From a virus, in the IMG/VR virus record IMGVR_UViG_3300044655_001046, positions 1-60,543 of that record: 60,543 nucleotides of DNA; one strand, 5' to 3'. Below the pieces are notes generated by a model that saw only the letters and a program-made list of their open reading frames with translations, ran no database searches and was not told where the DNA came from. Positions 27,586 through 38,003 of the stretch are shown in pieces. The position numbers and the translations under genes are program-made. How positions within the stretch are numbered: the first letter of the stretch is position 1; every line of letters starts with the position of its first letter.

Positions 27586-29448
27586 TTAAAATTTTATGAC
27601 TAATCTGAATAATTCCAAACCGTCGCTGCTCCTCTGGATTTCTTGGCGGTTTTCTATATGGATTATGTGTCCTGTATACTTTATCAAATCTGGATCAAAT
27701 ACTTGCAGCAAAGTTCTGGCGGTACCAGAAGATAATCCATATATGGAAGAACCATTAACATAAGTACCATTTAAGTTAATCAGTCTAAGTTTATTTGGGG
27801 CTGACTCGAAATTTACGCAAGTTGCAGTAAACGTAGAGTTTGCAAAATTTGCATTATTTGGTGTCTGATATACTATTTCTCCATCCTGAAACGTACCAAA
27901 ACCGTTAGAAACAATAATATCAGTAGATGTGGCATAAGTTTCCGCGTTAGCAACGTATGGATATGTACTATTAGCAGTAGGACTAGAAAGTAACCCTATT
28001 TGTCTTATTTGCATGTCTGTTGGAAGTTTATTACCTTCAGATTCTTGAAACAAGAAAGCGACCATCACTCGATCACATCCCATCTCAGACATAATATCTG
28101 CACCATTTCCCCCTATTGGAGATATAGAAGCAATCGCAGAGGCATTATTTCCTGTTGCTGAAGATATAACGACGTTAGCGGTGGTATAATTATATCCTGG
28201 ATTTCTTACTACAATATTTTGAATTTTTTTTGTTGTTTGATCTACTTCCGCATAGGCAGAAGCACCCAAACCGTCTCCCATAATAGAAACATCAACAAGG
28301 GCTAATGATAAATCATAACCAGAACCACCATTTGTTACATTTATTACTTCTATTCCACCAGCCTTTTCGTTAGAAAATTTCGCTTCTGGTGGTGTTGAAA
28401 TTGGAATAGGAATCCAATTTTCATCCATAAACTGCTGAAGTTTACCATAAGAAATAGTAAACATATATTTCCATTTATACCCATCGTCTGGGTCGTAGAA
28501 AATATTAGTAGTATCATCAAAATTACCAGCAACGAAATACGGTTCTACTGTAGAAACGCCACCATTATTATTCCAAAGACATTTAAATACCTGATAAAAT
28601 TGATTCATTACATAGAATTTATATACCGGAGTTCCATCAGAATTTTTTTCATATAAATCAATATCATCTCTATAGTAATCGTATACTTCCCCTTCAGACC
28701 AATTTATTCTTCTTACTACCGGAGAAATATTATTTGAAGTAATTTTCTTCAAATAAAACATATTTTTAAATATTTGTTTTTTATATTTTATGGTATCTTT
28801 TGGTTTTGGTGGGTGATCGTTATCATTAACTAAAGTAACAGTAGAAGAACTATTAATTGGAGGATAATCCATTAAAGGCTCGTTTAGAGTTATCGTTTTA
28901 GTTGAAGCGTCATATCCAACTACGCTTCTATAATAATTTAATTCTCCAGGATCGTTTAAAATATCAATTTTAACCGCACAATCAGAATAAAAATTATCCT
29001 TATTAGACAAAGCCCCATTATCATTCAAAGTTATTTTATTATCATTAGGAATAAACCCAGTAAAAGTGAATTTACCTACTGAAGTTTTCGTTGCGTTTTT
29101 ACTTAACGTTAAAACAAAATCTTCATAATTTATTTGATCAACTACTGTATTTGCTGGAACGTTTTCATGAGAAACTTTTTGCCCAATAAAAAAATCATTC
29201 AGAGTTGGTTCGTTTACTATAATTAAACTATTAGAATTTTCAATAATAGCAGCATCTCTAATAATAATCGTTTCAGCTGCATTACTTGAGTAAGAAGTTT
29301 CGTTCCAAGGGTCATTATAAGAAATGAACCCGTACAAAGATTGCAAATTTTTGTTATCTGGAGGTAAAATTACCTGCGGAGCGTAAAAAAATTGAGTAAT
29401 TTCGTAACTATTACTATCATTAGTTAATATGCTGTTATTTGCTATCAT
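27586..29448 (-). CDS. gp8: Baseplate wedge protein gp8
   Basis: A 620-residue protein, about twice the length of T4 gp8 (334). The gp8 signature is clear in YKFYVMNQFYQVFKCLWNN, DDGYKWKYMFTISYGKL and especially the C-terminus LIKYTGHIIHIENRQEIQR, which parallels the end of T4 gp8 (SGEMIYMENRPPI). The extra length comes from inserted beta modules: one near residues 65-120 with G-QKVSHENVPANTVV, and one with NGGSGYD...NPGYNY near residue 310. I prefer the ATG at 29448, which overlaps the upstream stop as TAATG, over a TTG at 29463. Gp8 forms part of the baseplate wedge around gp6 and gp7. Confidence 0.85.
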   Translation of the reverse strand: MIANNSILTNDSNSYEITQFFYAPQVILPPDNKNLQSLYGFISYNDPWNETSYSSNAAETIIIRDAAIIENSNSLIIVNEPTLNDFFIGQKVSHENVPANTVVDQINYEDFVLTLSKNATKTSVGKFTFTGFIPNDNKITLNDNGALSNKDNFYSDCAVKIDILNDPGELNYYRSVVGYDASTKTITLNEPLMDYPPINSSSTVTLVNDNDHPPKPKDTIKYKKQIFKNMFYLKKITSNNISPVVRRINWSEGEVYDYYRDDIDLYEKNSDGTPVYKFYVMNQFYQVFKCLWNNNGGVSTVEPYFVAGNFDDTTNIFYDPDDGYKWKYMFTISYGKLQQFMDENWIPIPISTPPEAKFSNEKAGGIEVINVTNGGSGYDLSLALVDVSIMGDGLGASAYAEVDQTTKKIQNIVVRNPGYNYTTANVVISSATGNNASAIASISPIGGNGADIMSEMGCDRVMVAFLFQESEGNKLPTDMQIRQIGLLSSPTANSTYPYVANAETYATSTDIIVSNGFGTFQDGEIVYQTPNNANFANSTFTATCVNFESAPNKLRLINLNGTYVNGSSIYGLSSGTARTLLQVFDPDLIKYTGHIIHIENRQEIQRSSDGLELFRLVIKF

Positions 29449-30500
29449 TATACTATTACCCAACCTCTAGTAGAATCTATATAACACATTGTTATAGAAA
29501 CGTTTGGTACGTCTATTTTTAAATGTTCGTTTGGAGCAAGACCGTGTATTCTCGTACCATTATACTGAATGGTATTATTCTTAGATGGAGACATATTAGT
29601 AAAGTATATGAATGTATTTTCTTTAGGAACTCCAGCAGGAAGTTTTACGTGAATATTACTATTGACATCACCTAAAATTATATATCTATTGTTAGCAATG
29701 GTTACTAAATTATTTTGAGAGCTTGTGACATAATTAATTGCTGGTTTTATTATACAATTATTTGCATAATTATAAGAAGAATTTGCGTGATTATATATAA
29801 AAGCCCCGTCAAGCGTTATAGATTCTCCCAACCTCAATTGTTTTCCACCAGTAATACCATTTAACGTATTGATAGTTATTGGGTTGGCTCCTATAGTCAA
29901 AGGTTGGCCAAGGGATAAAGATTTATTAAGACCGCCGTCTATAGTTATACCGTTTGTTGCCGTCAATGCTATAGGCGAAACAGAAACCGATAAACTTTGC
30001 CCCAAAGATAATTTGGTGTTATCTGGATTAGAAGATAGCAAAGAAACTCCACCAGATGAAAACAAAGAAATAGCCGAATTTGCTTTATTAAAGGCAGAAT
30101 TAGCGTGATTATATGCAACGTTTGCGTGTTGTCTGGCAACATTTGCTCTAGAAAACGCACCGTTTGCATAAATTGAAGCAGAATTAGCTGTATTGTAGGA
30201 AGCATTTGAGTGATTAAATGTTGTTGTATCGCTGATTAAAAGAACATCACCCAAATTAGCAGTCGCTATAGAAGACCCGTTGGCTTTTAGTCCACCCTCA
30301 GTTTGAAATTTAAGGTATGGAAAAGGTAGGGGATCTCCAAAATATTCTGAAAGATATTTTAATAAAGCGTCTAGAGAAAGCCTTTTGGTTTTCATCTCGT
30401 TAACATTAACTATGGCGAACCAAGTATTACTTGGATTGCCAGCCATAGTTCTTTCTGTTTCTGGCGGAAGTTGAGAAATTCTTATGATAGGTGTAGACAT
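29448..30500 (-). CDS. Virion structural protein, baseplate-proximal fibre-like
   Basis: A 350-residue protein. Its N-terminus (IIRISQLPPETERTM...FAIVNVNEMKTKRLSLDALLKYL) resembles the anchor of the 471-residue protein encoded just upstream (SLPNLGNPTSNTLLIGVNVINE). Residues about 95-150 carry four- to seven-residue repeats (NANSAF, HANVAY) that form coiled coil in such fibres. The C-terminal third (NNLVTIANNRYIILGDVNSNIHVKLPAGV...RIHGLAPNEHLKIDV) looks like a small beta-domain tip. It sits between gp8 and the spike-like gene, a position where T4 keeps gp9-gp11. A short fibre or fibre-attachment protein is inferred. Confidence 0.65.
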   Translation of the reverse strand: MSTPIIRISQLPPETERTMAGNPSNTWFAIVNVNEMKTKRLSLDALLKYLSEYFGDPLPFPYLKFQTEGGLKANGSSIATANLGDVLLISDTTTFNHSNASYNTANSASIYANGAFSRANVARQHANVAYNHANSAFNKANSAISLFSSGGVSLLSSNPDNTKLSLGQSLSVSVSPIALTATNGITIDGGLNKSLSLGQPLTIGANPITINTLNGITGGKQLRLGESITLDGAFIYNHANSSYNYANNCIIKPAINYVTSSQNNLVTIANNRYIILGDVNSNIHVKLPAGVPKENTFIYFTNMSPSKNNTIQYNGTRIHGLAPNEHLKIDVPNVSITMCYIDSTRGWVIV

Positions 30501-30510
30501 TTATTTACCT

Positions 30511-31926
30511 TTATTCTGAGGCGTTTTCTATATTATTAACTTTCAAGGTATTAGGACCGACAATATTTATTCTCTTTCTTGTTATATTGTTGGAGATAAT
30601 GTTTTTATCACTTGTTCCTGTTTCTATGATATTATTAGCCAAATCGCTATCAAATATACTATTAACAATCTGCCCTTTAAAAGAATTAGAAATTACTACA
30701 TCATTATTACAGTTACTTGAAATGACAGAAGAAACTATATAATTTTTACAATTTGATAATTCAACACCTTTAGAAAAAGAATATCCAAATTCTGCATCAA
30801 TCTTAATATCTGATATTTTCGCATTAACACAAAGTAAAGAGCTACTATTGCCGGAAACTCCGATAGGAATACAATTAACAGTACCGTTAGATCTAAAACC
30901 AATACTAGATATAGAAATATTATCGGGACTTAGAGAGGTGTTGGATTTTGTATATTTAAGGACAGTAGAATTATTTGCTAACGTTACAAATATCGAAGAG
31001 TTACTTCCGTCGCCTTTAATGCTTATACCAGGATTAATATTCAAAGTGGTAACACCATAAAAGCCAGAAGGGATAAAGATCGTTCCAAAAGGAATAGAAT
31101 TAATAACGTTTTGCAAATTTACCGTATCGTCTGTAACACCATCACCAACAACATTAAATCTTTTCGCGTTAACGATAGGATATAGATTTAATTCAGAAAC
31201 CAAAGATTCATGTGTGCTGTTTGCCAAACTATACGCAGAAGATAATTTTATATCAGTATTTGCTGCAATAAATAACGCATTGTTTGCAACACTCAATGCT
31301 GTAAAAGCGTTTGTGTTTGCATTTTGAGAATCGCCTATTGCAGTTTGCGCTAAATCGTAAGCTACAGTTGAATTTGTGTTTGCAAATTGTGCAGATATAG
31401 AAGCTGAATTTGCTGTATCATATATTTGTTGTAATTTAGCGTTTACCCCTATAGCATAAGAATTTGCAGAATTTGCTTGAATAAATGCGGCGTTTGCTTG
31501 AATAAACGCATTAGCGGAAAAAGAAACCCCGGAATTAGCAACGCCAAAAATTATATTTGAGATATCATATAAAGAATTAGAGAAACTATATACAGAGGAT
31601 AATTTTATTTCTGTATTAGAGAGTGTGTTTGCCGTAGTGTTTGCGAAATTATAAGAAGCATTAGCCCAATTATATGCTGAATTGGCATAAACGAACGCTG
31701 AATTGGCGTAATTAGCAGCAGAATTTGATGCATCGTAAGAAGCATTAGCTTTTACAAAGGATTGATTCGCCTTTAAAAATGCTTCGGCAACAATAAACGA
31801 TTTTAGGTTTGCTGCGGTTATTTTTACGCTATTATTTGGGGTTTCGTTAATAACGTTTACCCCTATTAATAATGTATTACTTGTTGGATTACCTAGATTT
31901 GGTAAACTGCTGGTTATTATTCCCAT
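30511..31926 (-). CDS. Tailspike-like protein with right-handed beta-helix
   Basis: A 471-residue protein. Residues 1-50 are a conserved anchor. Residues about 55-230 are alanine-asparagine heptads (NSAFVYANSAYNWANASYNFANT), predicted to form a trimeric coiled coil. From residue about 240, RFNVVGDGVTDDTVNLQNVIN is the hallmark of the Pectate_lyase_3 / glycosyl hydrolase 28-like beta-helix, followed by helix rungs (GISIKGDGSNSSIFV, SISSIGFRSNGTVNC, NSIFDSDLANNIIETG). Such spikes often cleave or bind host polysaccharide. I cannot pick out a catalytic Asp/Glu pair, so enzymatic activity is unproven. Located in the baseplate cluster beside gp8. Confidence 0.8.
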   Translation of the reverse strand: MGIITSSLPNLGNPTSNTLLIGVNVINETPNNSVKITAANLKSFIVAEAFLKANQSFVKANASYDASNSAANYANSAFVYANSAYNWANASYNFANTTANTLSNTEIKLSSVYSFSNSLYDISNIIFGVANSGVSFSANAFIQANAAFIQANSANSYAIGVNAKLQQIYDTANSASISAQFANTNSTVAYDLAQTAIGDSQNANTNAFTALSVANNALFIAANTDIKLSSAYSLANSTHESLVSELNLYPIVNAKRFNVVGDGVTDDTVNLQNVINSIPFGTIFIPSGFYGVTTLNINPGISIKGDGSNSSIFVTLANNSTVLKYTKSNTSLSPDNISISSIGFRSNGTVNCIPIGVSGNSSSLLCVNAKISDIKIDAEFGYSFSKGVELSNCKNYIVSSVISSNCNNDVVISNSFKGQIVNSIFDSDLANNIIETGTSDKNIISNNITRKRINIVGPNTLKVNNIENASE

Positions 31927-31933
31927 ATTAAAC

Positions 31934-34900
31934 CTATTTAATTCTTATGTAAATTGTTGCTGATATGTTAACATTATTTTCTGTTAGTAGCGGTTCTCCA
32001 GATTCGCTTAATAAATCGTCATTGAATACAAAATAGTTTTCTTCTGGTCTTTGTCTCGCACCACCAATAGAACCGTATTTTTCAGTAAATTGACCAGATT
32101 CTACCCTTACGAATTCGGATGGAATTTCAGAGTCTCTATTACTAGTACCATCACCCAAGAAATAATAAACATTATCGATAGAAGTTTTTATACAATTGTT
32201 TGATAATAATAAAGTATTGTTCGACGTTATTATTCTACTTATTCTAGTATTGTAAGGAACGCTCTGGAATTGTATATAATTATATTTATATACGCCAACA
32301 GTGGTCTCGGTCTGTTTATCAAAGTAGCTATAGCTGTATCCGTTAGCATTAGCAGAAGCATTATGGGTCATAACAATGGTATTATTACCAGAAATTATTT
32401 GAGCAACCTTTGTTCCGTTGGGTATATTGTTTCCGGTAATATATTGCCCAACAACAACGTTGGAGACAGATTCAACTTCTTTAAGCATGTTACTGTTATT
32501 AACAGTGTTAGCATAGATAGTCGTAGTATTTCCAACAACGATCTGATTTTTAATCAAATCAGACGTTAAATTGCTACTAGAAGAAGTTCTTATTACCACA
32601 ACATTACTATTACTAGAAGTATTGCATAGAATCAATTGGTGCGGTAATATGTACTTATTATCCGATCCAGACCAATTATCCATAACCAGCAATAAAGTAT
32701 TGTTTTGGTTTTCAGTAGCGTTTTCTGTTAAAATTATGCTGCTGTTTGCAATATTAACAGATTTTATTTTAGTGTCCCAAAGAATTCCAGCACCATATAT
32801 GTTTTGGTCTTTAGAAATATTGGGGAATGTAGACAACCGCAACATATTGGAATTATTAGAATCAAGCGTTGCATATTTGGAAATTGATTCTGGGAATCGC
32901 ATTAATTCAGAATTAAACTCGTTTTCGGCAACTTCTTCAGTAGCCAACGCAGCCCATATATATTCAAAATCGTCAATATAATTTACATAAGTTGATTCTT
33001 TTAATTCTATTTCAGAGTTAGCTTCGTTCTTTATTACCGCTTGACCAATTACCTTGGTTCCAGAAGGATGCATACTTTCATATAGAATATCTCTATATTT
33101 TGAGATGTCTTTTTCAACAGAAACGACATAAGTAAAATTATTGTAGTTTTCATCTTCCAGAACAGAAAAAGAACTTGGTTGGTGCGATTCATCAATATAT
33201 CTTCCAGAACCAAGTATCAGTCCGTTTAAGAATTTAGAATTTGCTTTAGCAGTACCATCACCATAAGTTAATATACCGTCTTTACCAACTATCTGAGAAG
33301 TTCCGTCTGGTAAAAATTTTCTAGGGAAAACATAGTCGGTTTTTATAGTTATTGGATATGTATTTGGTTCTATTATTTTGGTTTTTTGTAGAGTTAATTC
33401 TGCGTTAGGGTTTGGAAGTTTATTATAATTATAAACCCTTAGTATATAAGTAGATGTTTCAGAATTTTCGTCAAACGTGATTCTATTAATAGAATCAACA
33501 TACGACTTATAAGTAAAACTAGTAGAATTGGCTCCTTGATATACTATGTCTCCCTTTTGAGGAACATATAATAATCTCACGTTACTTACAGCGATATCCT
33601 GAACCTTTAGAGAAACTTTTGGCGCAGAAATATAATCTTCACCAAAATTGGTAATTTTTATTGTTGTTATTGAACCAATTCTATCTGTAATTGGTACCAG
33701 CTTTGCTCCATCGCCAAGTACAGTACTGACGTATAAGTCTGCTCCGGTTCCAACAAAAGAATAAGTGTTGGATACATAGGTTCCTGTCGCGCTATTAGAT
33801 AATATTACCCAACCATTAGAATATGAATTTATAACGGTTGTTGTAACAGGAATACCATTACCAGAAACAGTTTGCCCCACTAAAACATTTCCAGTAACAA
33901 AAGAACTAGAAACCCTTAGTACATTATTGCTAGAAATACTAGCAGAAGTTTCCGTTGGTTTAACGTAAACGTAAGGCAATTCTCCGTTGGAATATCCAAA
34001 CCCGCCTAAAGGGGCAGGGTTGTTTGTGGACGTATAATAAGAAACGGTGTTGATTTCGCCTCCAGATAATACTGAAGTAACGTTTGCAAAAGCCCCTCCA
34101 CCAAGACCACCAGAAAATAGTATTTCGTCCCCTACCTTGTAGCCAACTCCTCGTTTTCTATTACCAGAAGAGTCTGTTCTGATAAGGATTGGTCCTAGAA
34201 TACCAAAATTTTTGATAGACGTTACCGTATTTGCTGCTGGAGTGTATCTAGGGTCGTATTCATCCCCCATTCCAAACGGCAAATCCGTTTCATACATTGA
34301 TTCGGCGGATATGGTGGGAATTGTTCTAAATCCACCACCACCATTTTGAACAATAACTGTATCAATAGAATACGTCGAAAATTCTCTAAACGTAAATGCA
34401 TTCGCCATAACCGTATTTGCATTACATATTAAAGAATTTGCTAATGTTCTTGAGAAATTATAATTAAGAGTATTGCTTATTGGGAACCCAGTAAAAACGT
34501 TGCAATTTAGTGGAATATTTTCTTTCAATTCCAAAGAATCCGCAACCATCATTGTCACGTTTGACGTATTTGCTGGATTTATAGCACCAACCGTTAATAT
34601 AGGTTTACCGGAATCGGGAGTTACAAAAATAAATGTGTTGGGATGTTCTCTATAACCATAAGATCCCTCTTCAACTTTTACGCGCTGTATAGCACCCAAA
34701 GTAACTTCCCCGACTTCAGCAACAGCACCAATATCAGAAGTTTCCTCTTCTAATCCTTCGTAAAAAACGACCGGGTCGCCCGATAAATAATAATTACCTC
34801 TATAATTTCGATTAACGTCAACTGAAGATATAGTTCCTAATAGTTTTCCCTCTAATATTTCCCCTTCTTCTACTATATTACCTTCAACATCAAAATAAAC

Positions 34901-35503
34901 GTTTTGGAGGTTTACGTCAACTACTTTTACAAATTCTCCAGTTTGGAACAACCTTTGTATGTCGGATATGAATATCTCTACCCTATCGTTTACAACCTTT
35001 GCCCTTTCGATTTTAGCCAAAGACTTTGAAATATCACCGAAAATAAACAAATTTTCAGCATTGATCCACCTAGAATCATTGGATTTAATTTTAACAGATT
35101 TAGGTAAAAACCATTTACCTGCAGACGCTTTTACTACATATTCTTTAGTTTCATATACGTCAGAATCAACATTATATAAACATCTAAATAGAAATTTATA
35201 AGCCGCTCTATTTCCTTTATTTTCATAAAGTTCTTTTGAGAACCTTAATAATTTTCTTTTGTCTGTAATAACATCTTTTGGAAATGCTGGCATAAACGTT
35301 GAATAAAAATATTCAACGAATTTTTCAACGGTAGAATCAATATCAATATATTCTTGTATTTTTTTAGATTCGCTTAATACATTAGAATCTTGTTCTAACC
35401 ATTCATAATAAGATTCTATAAAAGCAACAAAATTCTGATAGTTATCATCTTCCCTAACGAAACTAGGTAATTGCTGTTGTACTAATAGAGAAGTTTTTAT
35501 CAT
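31934..35503 (-). CDS. Large baseplate wedge-associated protein downstream of gp6 (gp7 position)
   Basis: An 1189-residue protein. The N-terminal about 150 residues are helical (SLLVQQQLPSFVREDDNYQNFVAFIESYYEWLEQ ... ENKGNRAAYKFLFRCLYN) and conserved in marine T4-like phages. The rest is a chain of beta modules: several with the pattern VGQ-I-GNGIP-xTxV (e.g. VVGQYITGNNIPNGTKV), NGGGGF/NFGEDY repeats, and GDIVYQG modules. Its start overlaps the gp6 stop by one base (TAATG). In T4 the gene after gp6 is the large wedge protein gp7, so it is probably the positional counterpart, but I see no clear sequence similarity to T4 gp7 by eye. Confidence 0.7.
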   Translation of the reverse strand: MIKTSLLVQQQLPSFVREDDNYQNFVAFIESYYEWLEQDSNVLSESKKIQEYIDIDSTVEKFVEYFYSTFMPAFPKDVITDKRKLLRFSKELYENKGNRAAYKFLFRCLYNVDSDVYETKEYVVKASAGKWFLPKSVKIKSNDSRWINAENLFIFGDISKSLAKIERAKVVNDRVEIFISDIQRLFQTGEFVKVVDVNLQNVYFDVEGNIVEEGEILEGKLLGTISSVDVNRNYRGNYYLSGDPVVFYEGLEEETSDIGAVAEVGEVTLGAIQRVKVEEGSYGYREHPNTFIFVTPDSGKPILTVGAINPANTSNVTMMVADSLELKENIPLNCNVFTGFPISNTLNYNFSRTLANSLICNANTVMANAFTFREFSTYSIDTVIVQNGGGGFRTIPTISAESMYETDLPFGMGDEYDPRYTPAANTVTSIKNFGILGPILIRTDSSGNRKRGVGYKVGDEILFSGGLGGGAFANVTSVLSGGEINTVSYYTSTNNPAPLGGFGYSNGELPYVYVKPTETSASISSNNVLRVSSSFVTGNVLVGQTVSGNGIPVTTTVINSYSNGWVILSNSATGTYVSNTYSFVGTGADLYVSTVLGDGAKLVPITDRIGSITTIKITNFGEDYISAPKVSLKVQDIAVSNVRLLYVPQKGDIVYQGANSTSFTYKSYVDSINRITFDENSETSTYILRVYNYNKLPNPNAELTLQKTKIIEPNTYPITIKTDYVFPRKFLPDGTSQIVGKDGILTYGDGTAKANSKFLNGLILGSGRYIDESHQPSSFSVLEDENYNNFTYVVSVEKDISKYRDILYESMHPSGTKVIGQAVIKNEANSEIELKESTYVNYIDDFEYIWAALATEEVAENEFNSELMRFPESISKYATLDSNNSNMLRLSTFPNISKDQNIYGAGILWDTKIKSVNIANSSIILTENATENQNNTLLLVMDNWSGSDNKYILPHQLILCNTSSNSNVVVIRTSSSSNLTSDLIKNQIVVGNTTTIYANTVNNSNMLKEVESVSNVVVGQYITGNNIPNGTKVAQIISGNNTIVMTHNASANANGYSYSYFDKQTETTVGVYKYNYIQFQSVPYNTRISRIITSNNTLLLSNNCIKTSIDNVYYFLGDGTSNRDSEIPSEFVRVESGQFTEKYGSIGGARQRPEENYFVFNDDLLSESGEPLLTENNVNISATIYIRIK

Positions 35504-37590
35504 TAGGATTTCTCTTTGATGTTTATCACTATTGCTGAAGGGTCAAACTGGTCTATAGTTAATATTCTATTTCTACTGGAACTTATAATGTTAGATTGAG
35601 GTTTTGCCGTCAAAGTTAATTGTGCCAATGGGTTATTCACATTCAAAGGATTAAAATCTGTTAGAGTTACTTTTCCAGTATAATAATCAACAACGCCAAC
35701 ATTTTCATCAAAAGAAGTTTTTATATTTTTCTTATTGTAATAATAAGATTTTATAGTACCATACCTACCTTGTAGTGTTGCTGTTGCTTGACCCAGATTT
35801 CCACCACCACCCTCAATTTCAATAATTGCCTGAGAATAATTCGCTCCGGGGTTATCAACAACAATTTTGCTCAAAGAACCATTAACAACTATAGAATACG
35901 CATTAGCGCCAGACCCATCACCAACTATTTTTATTGAAGGGTTTGTTTTATATCCAAATCCGGGATTAACAATATCGATTGATTCAACACCCCCAGAATA
36001 TGAAGGCAATTCTTCAAGGTATATCCCATCAATAACGGCATAAGAATTTTGTCTATCATAATATTGCATAGAAGGAGAAGAAGTTATACCAGAAAATAAT
36101 ATACCCCTCTCCAATACGCTTCCAAACTCTAATTCATATGTTGTGGCTACTTCTAAACTTGGTAAGAACTTCTTTTGAAGGGTTACGTCTATTTCGTTGG
36201 TCACGATAGAATTATCAGCGTTCTGAACTGCGAACATTAAATCCGGGTAACTAAATGTAGAATTAAAAGAGTTTAAAGTTTCTCTTGAAAACTCTTGTAT
36301 GGAAGTTCTTATTCTAGATTCAAGTTCACCAACGCTCAGTATAGTTTTTCTGGAATCATATATTACATCTATTTCTAATTTAATATATGTGTAGTCTGGA
36401 TCAATAATAGTAGGCTCAACAGTAATTACATTCAAAGGTTTAATCAACTTTGTTTTCACAATTTCTTTTTGAGATGTTGTTAAAGCGTAACCTCCTTGTG
36501 GTTTTAGAGAAACAAAAACTTGACCATACACAGGAGGATCATTTTCTTGTCCACCCCAAACATTAACAGAATCAAATATAAACCCATAATTATTGTTATT
36601 CAATAGGGTCATATAATCTTGATTCGTTACTGCCCTATTTTGCGCCGAGTATGATTTTGGAGCAATAAATTTTATTGACTCAATAGATTCTTTTTCTCTG
36701 CCTCCAAAGGCTGGACTAGTAGTTTCAACGCTTATGATGCCAGAAGCAAGCTGTTCGTTACCCCCCACAATAGTGAATTCTTTAGCTCCGTTTGCAATAC
36801 TACCATCAGACGTTATGTAGGAAACTATTACAACATTACCGTTTTCTAATTGTTTACCAAGAACTCCATCACCAAAGTAAATTTCATAAAAACCATCCAT
36901 AGATTCTTGAACGAAATAAATTTCTGATTCAGGAGTTATGGACAAAGTTTCAGTAGAACCCGTATAAAAAGAAACAGAAGAAAAATCCAACCGAGACTTT
37001 TGGACTATTACTTGGAGTGTGCTTAGGTCTATATTTGCGTCTGGTATTTTATATATACCCTTTGGGTTTTCTTTTAAATTATACGTGAATGTATACTGTA
37101 CTGGTTCTCCTTGTTTTACTATAACGTCTGCTATTACTATAGCAGTATTAGGGTTATTATTTGGATCGTTATTAACAACGTATTCTTTATCGGTCATAAA
37201 AACGTAGTTAACACCATCAACAGACTCTGATATAAATTTTGTAAATTTAGGAATAGTTATAGACGGTAGTTCATAATTAGTAATGGTTAATTTAATTGTG
37301 GCAGTAGGAGCAACAACAGATCTTGGAAAATACCCTAACATTTTCGAATGCGATATTACGGAAGCTCTTTTAACGGCAGAATCCAAAAACATTTCATTAG
37401 CAACCATATTCAAATAGAAGGCATTATAATGGGTATTGTACGCTAAAACGTCTAATAAAGTTTGAAGAACACTACCAGTATAATCTGCGTCTTTTAGAAC
37501 ATCTTGACCTCTAAGGAAAGTTAATAAATTACTTTTGATCTGATCAAAATCTGTCCCCACAAGAGTTAAATTAGAATTAGAGGTTGCCAT
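35503..37590 (-). CDS. gp6: Baseplate wedge protein gp6
   Basis: A 695-residue protein with the gp6 N-terminal signature (NSNLTLVGTDFDQIKSNLLTFL, then YTGSVLQTLLDVLAYNTHYNAFYLNMVANEMFLDSA) and the baseplate J-like core (QNRAVTNQDYMTLL...VNVWGGQENDPP...VFVSLKPQGG). Gp6 forms the inner iris of the T4 baseplate by dimerising between wedges. A C-terminal insert near residues 550-600 contains the NPGFGYKTNPSIKIVGDGSGA / NPGANY module also found in gp8 and the DUF4815 protein. It starts 10 bases after gp25, the same order as in other contractile systems. Confidence 0.92.
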   Translation of the reverse strand: MATSNSNLTLVGTDFDQIKSNLLTFLRGQDVLKDADYTGSVLQTLLDVLAYNTHYNAFYLNMVANEMFLDSAVKRASVISHSKMLGYFPRSVVAPTATIKLTITNYELPSITIPKFTKFISESVDGVNYVFMTDKEYVVNNDPNNNPNTAIVIADVIVKQGEPVQYTFTYNLKENPKGIYKIPDANIDLSTLQVIVQKSRLDFSSVSFYTGSTETLSITPESEIYFVQESMDGFYEIYFGDGVLGKQLENGNVVIVSYITSDGSIANGAKEFTIVGGNEQLASGIISVETTSPAFGGREKESIESIKFIAPKSYSAQNRAVTNQDYMTLLNNNNYGFIFDSVNVWGGQENDPPVYGQVFVSLKPQGGYALTTSQKEIVKTKLIKPLNVITVEPTIIDPDYTYIKLEIDVIYDSRKTILSVGELESRIRTSIQEFSRETLNSFNSTFSYPDLMFAVQNADNSIVTNEIDVTLQKKFLPSLEVATTYELEFGSVLERGILFSGITSSPSMQYYDRQNSYAVIDGIYLEELPSYSGGVESIDIVNPGFGYKTNPSIKIVGDGSGANAYSIVVNGSLSKIVVDNPGANYSQAIIEIEGGGGNLGQATATLQGRYGTIKSYYYNKKNIKTSFDENVGVVDYYTGKVTLTDFNPLNVNNPLAQLTLTAKPQSNIISSSRNRILTIDQFDPSAIVINIKEKS

Positions 37591-37600
37591 TTATTTTTTC

Positions 37601-37993
37601 CTATCTTGATCTTTCTAAAAGCATATCTACTACAACTGGTGTCGTTGAATTTTCTATATAAAATACAATATTTGCTCGTAATGCGTTTTCGTCAGGATAA
37701 CCTTTAACTTGAACAAAAACATTTTTTGCTCTGGGTTCAAAAGTTGTTACAACATTATAAATTTCTCTCTGAATGTAATTTTCTGTAAGAGAAGTAATTG
37801 GTTCAAACAACATTTTCTTAACGTTTGACCCTATTTCAGATTGAAACGGTCTTTCGTAATGGTTTGTAAGAACCAAATTTCTAACAGAACGAATTACTGC
37901 CTTCTCGTTTATACTCATAACCAAATCTTGTTTAACAGGATGTATGTTAAACATTAGGTCTAAGTCCGAGTATATTATGTCTTTATTTTGCAT
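37601..37993 (-). CDS. gp25: Baseplate wedge protein gp25 (GPW/gp25 family)
   Basis: A 130-residue protein of typical gp25 length. It shows DLDLMFNIHPVKQDLVMSINEKAVIRSVRNLVLTNHYERPFQ and EIGSNVKKMLFEP, the EPR-type core conserved from T4 gp25 to type VI secretion TssE. Gp25 sits at the sheath-wedge junction and helps initiate sheath polymerisation. It is cotranscribed with gp5 upstream (10-base gap) and gp6 downstream. Confidence 0.93.
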   Translation of the reverse strand: MQNKDIIYSDLDLMFNIHPVKQDLVMSINEKAVIRSVRNLVLTNHYERPFQSEIGSNVKKMLFEPITSLTENYIQREIYNVVTTFEPRAKNVFVQVKGYPDENALRANIVFYIENSTTPVVVDMLLERSR

Positions 37994-38003
37994 GTATTAT
38001 TTA

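Noticed and set aside
37981-37993. AATAAATAA element right before gp25
   Set aside because: It is only a few bases from the ATG, too close to act as a promoter for gp25; the gene is cotranscribed from upstream.
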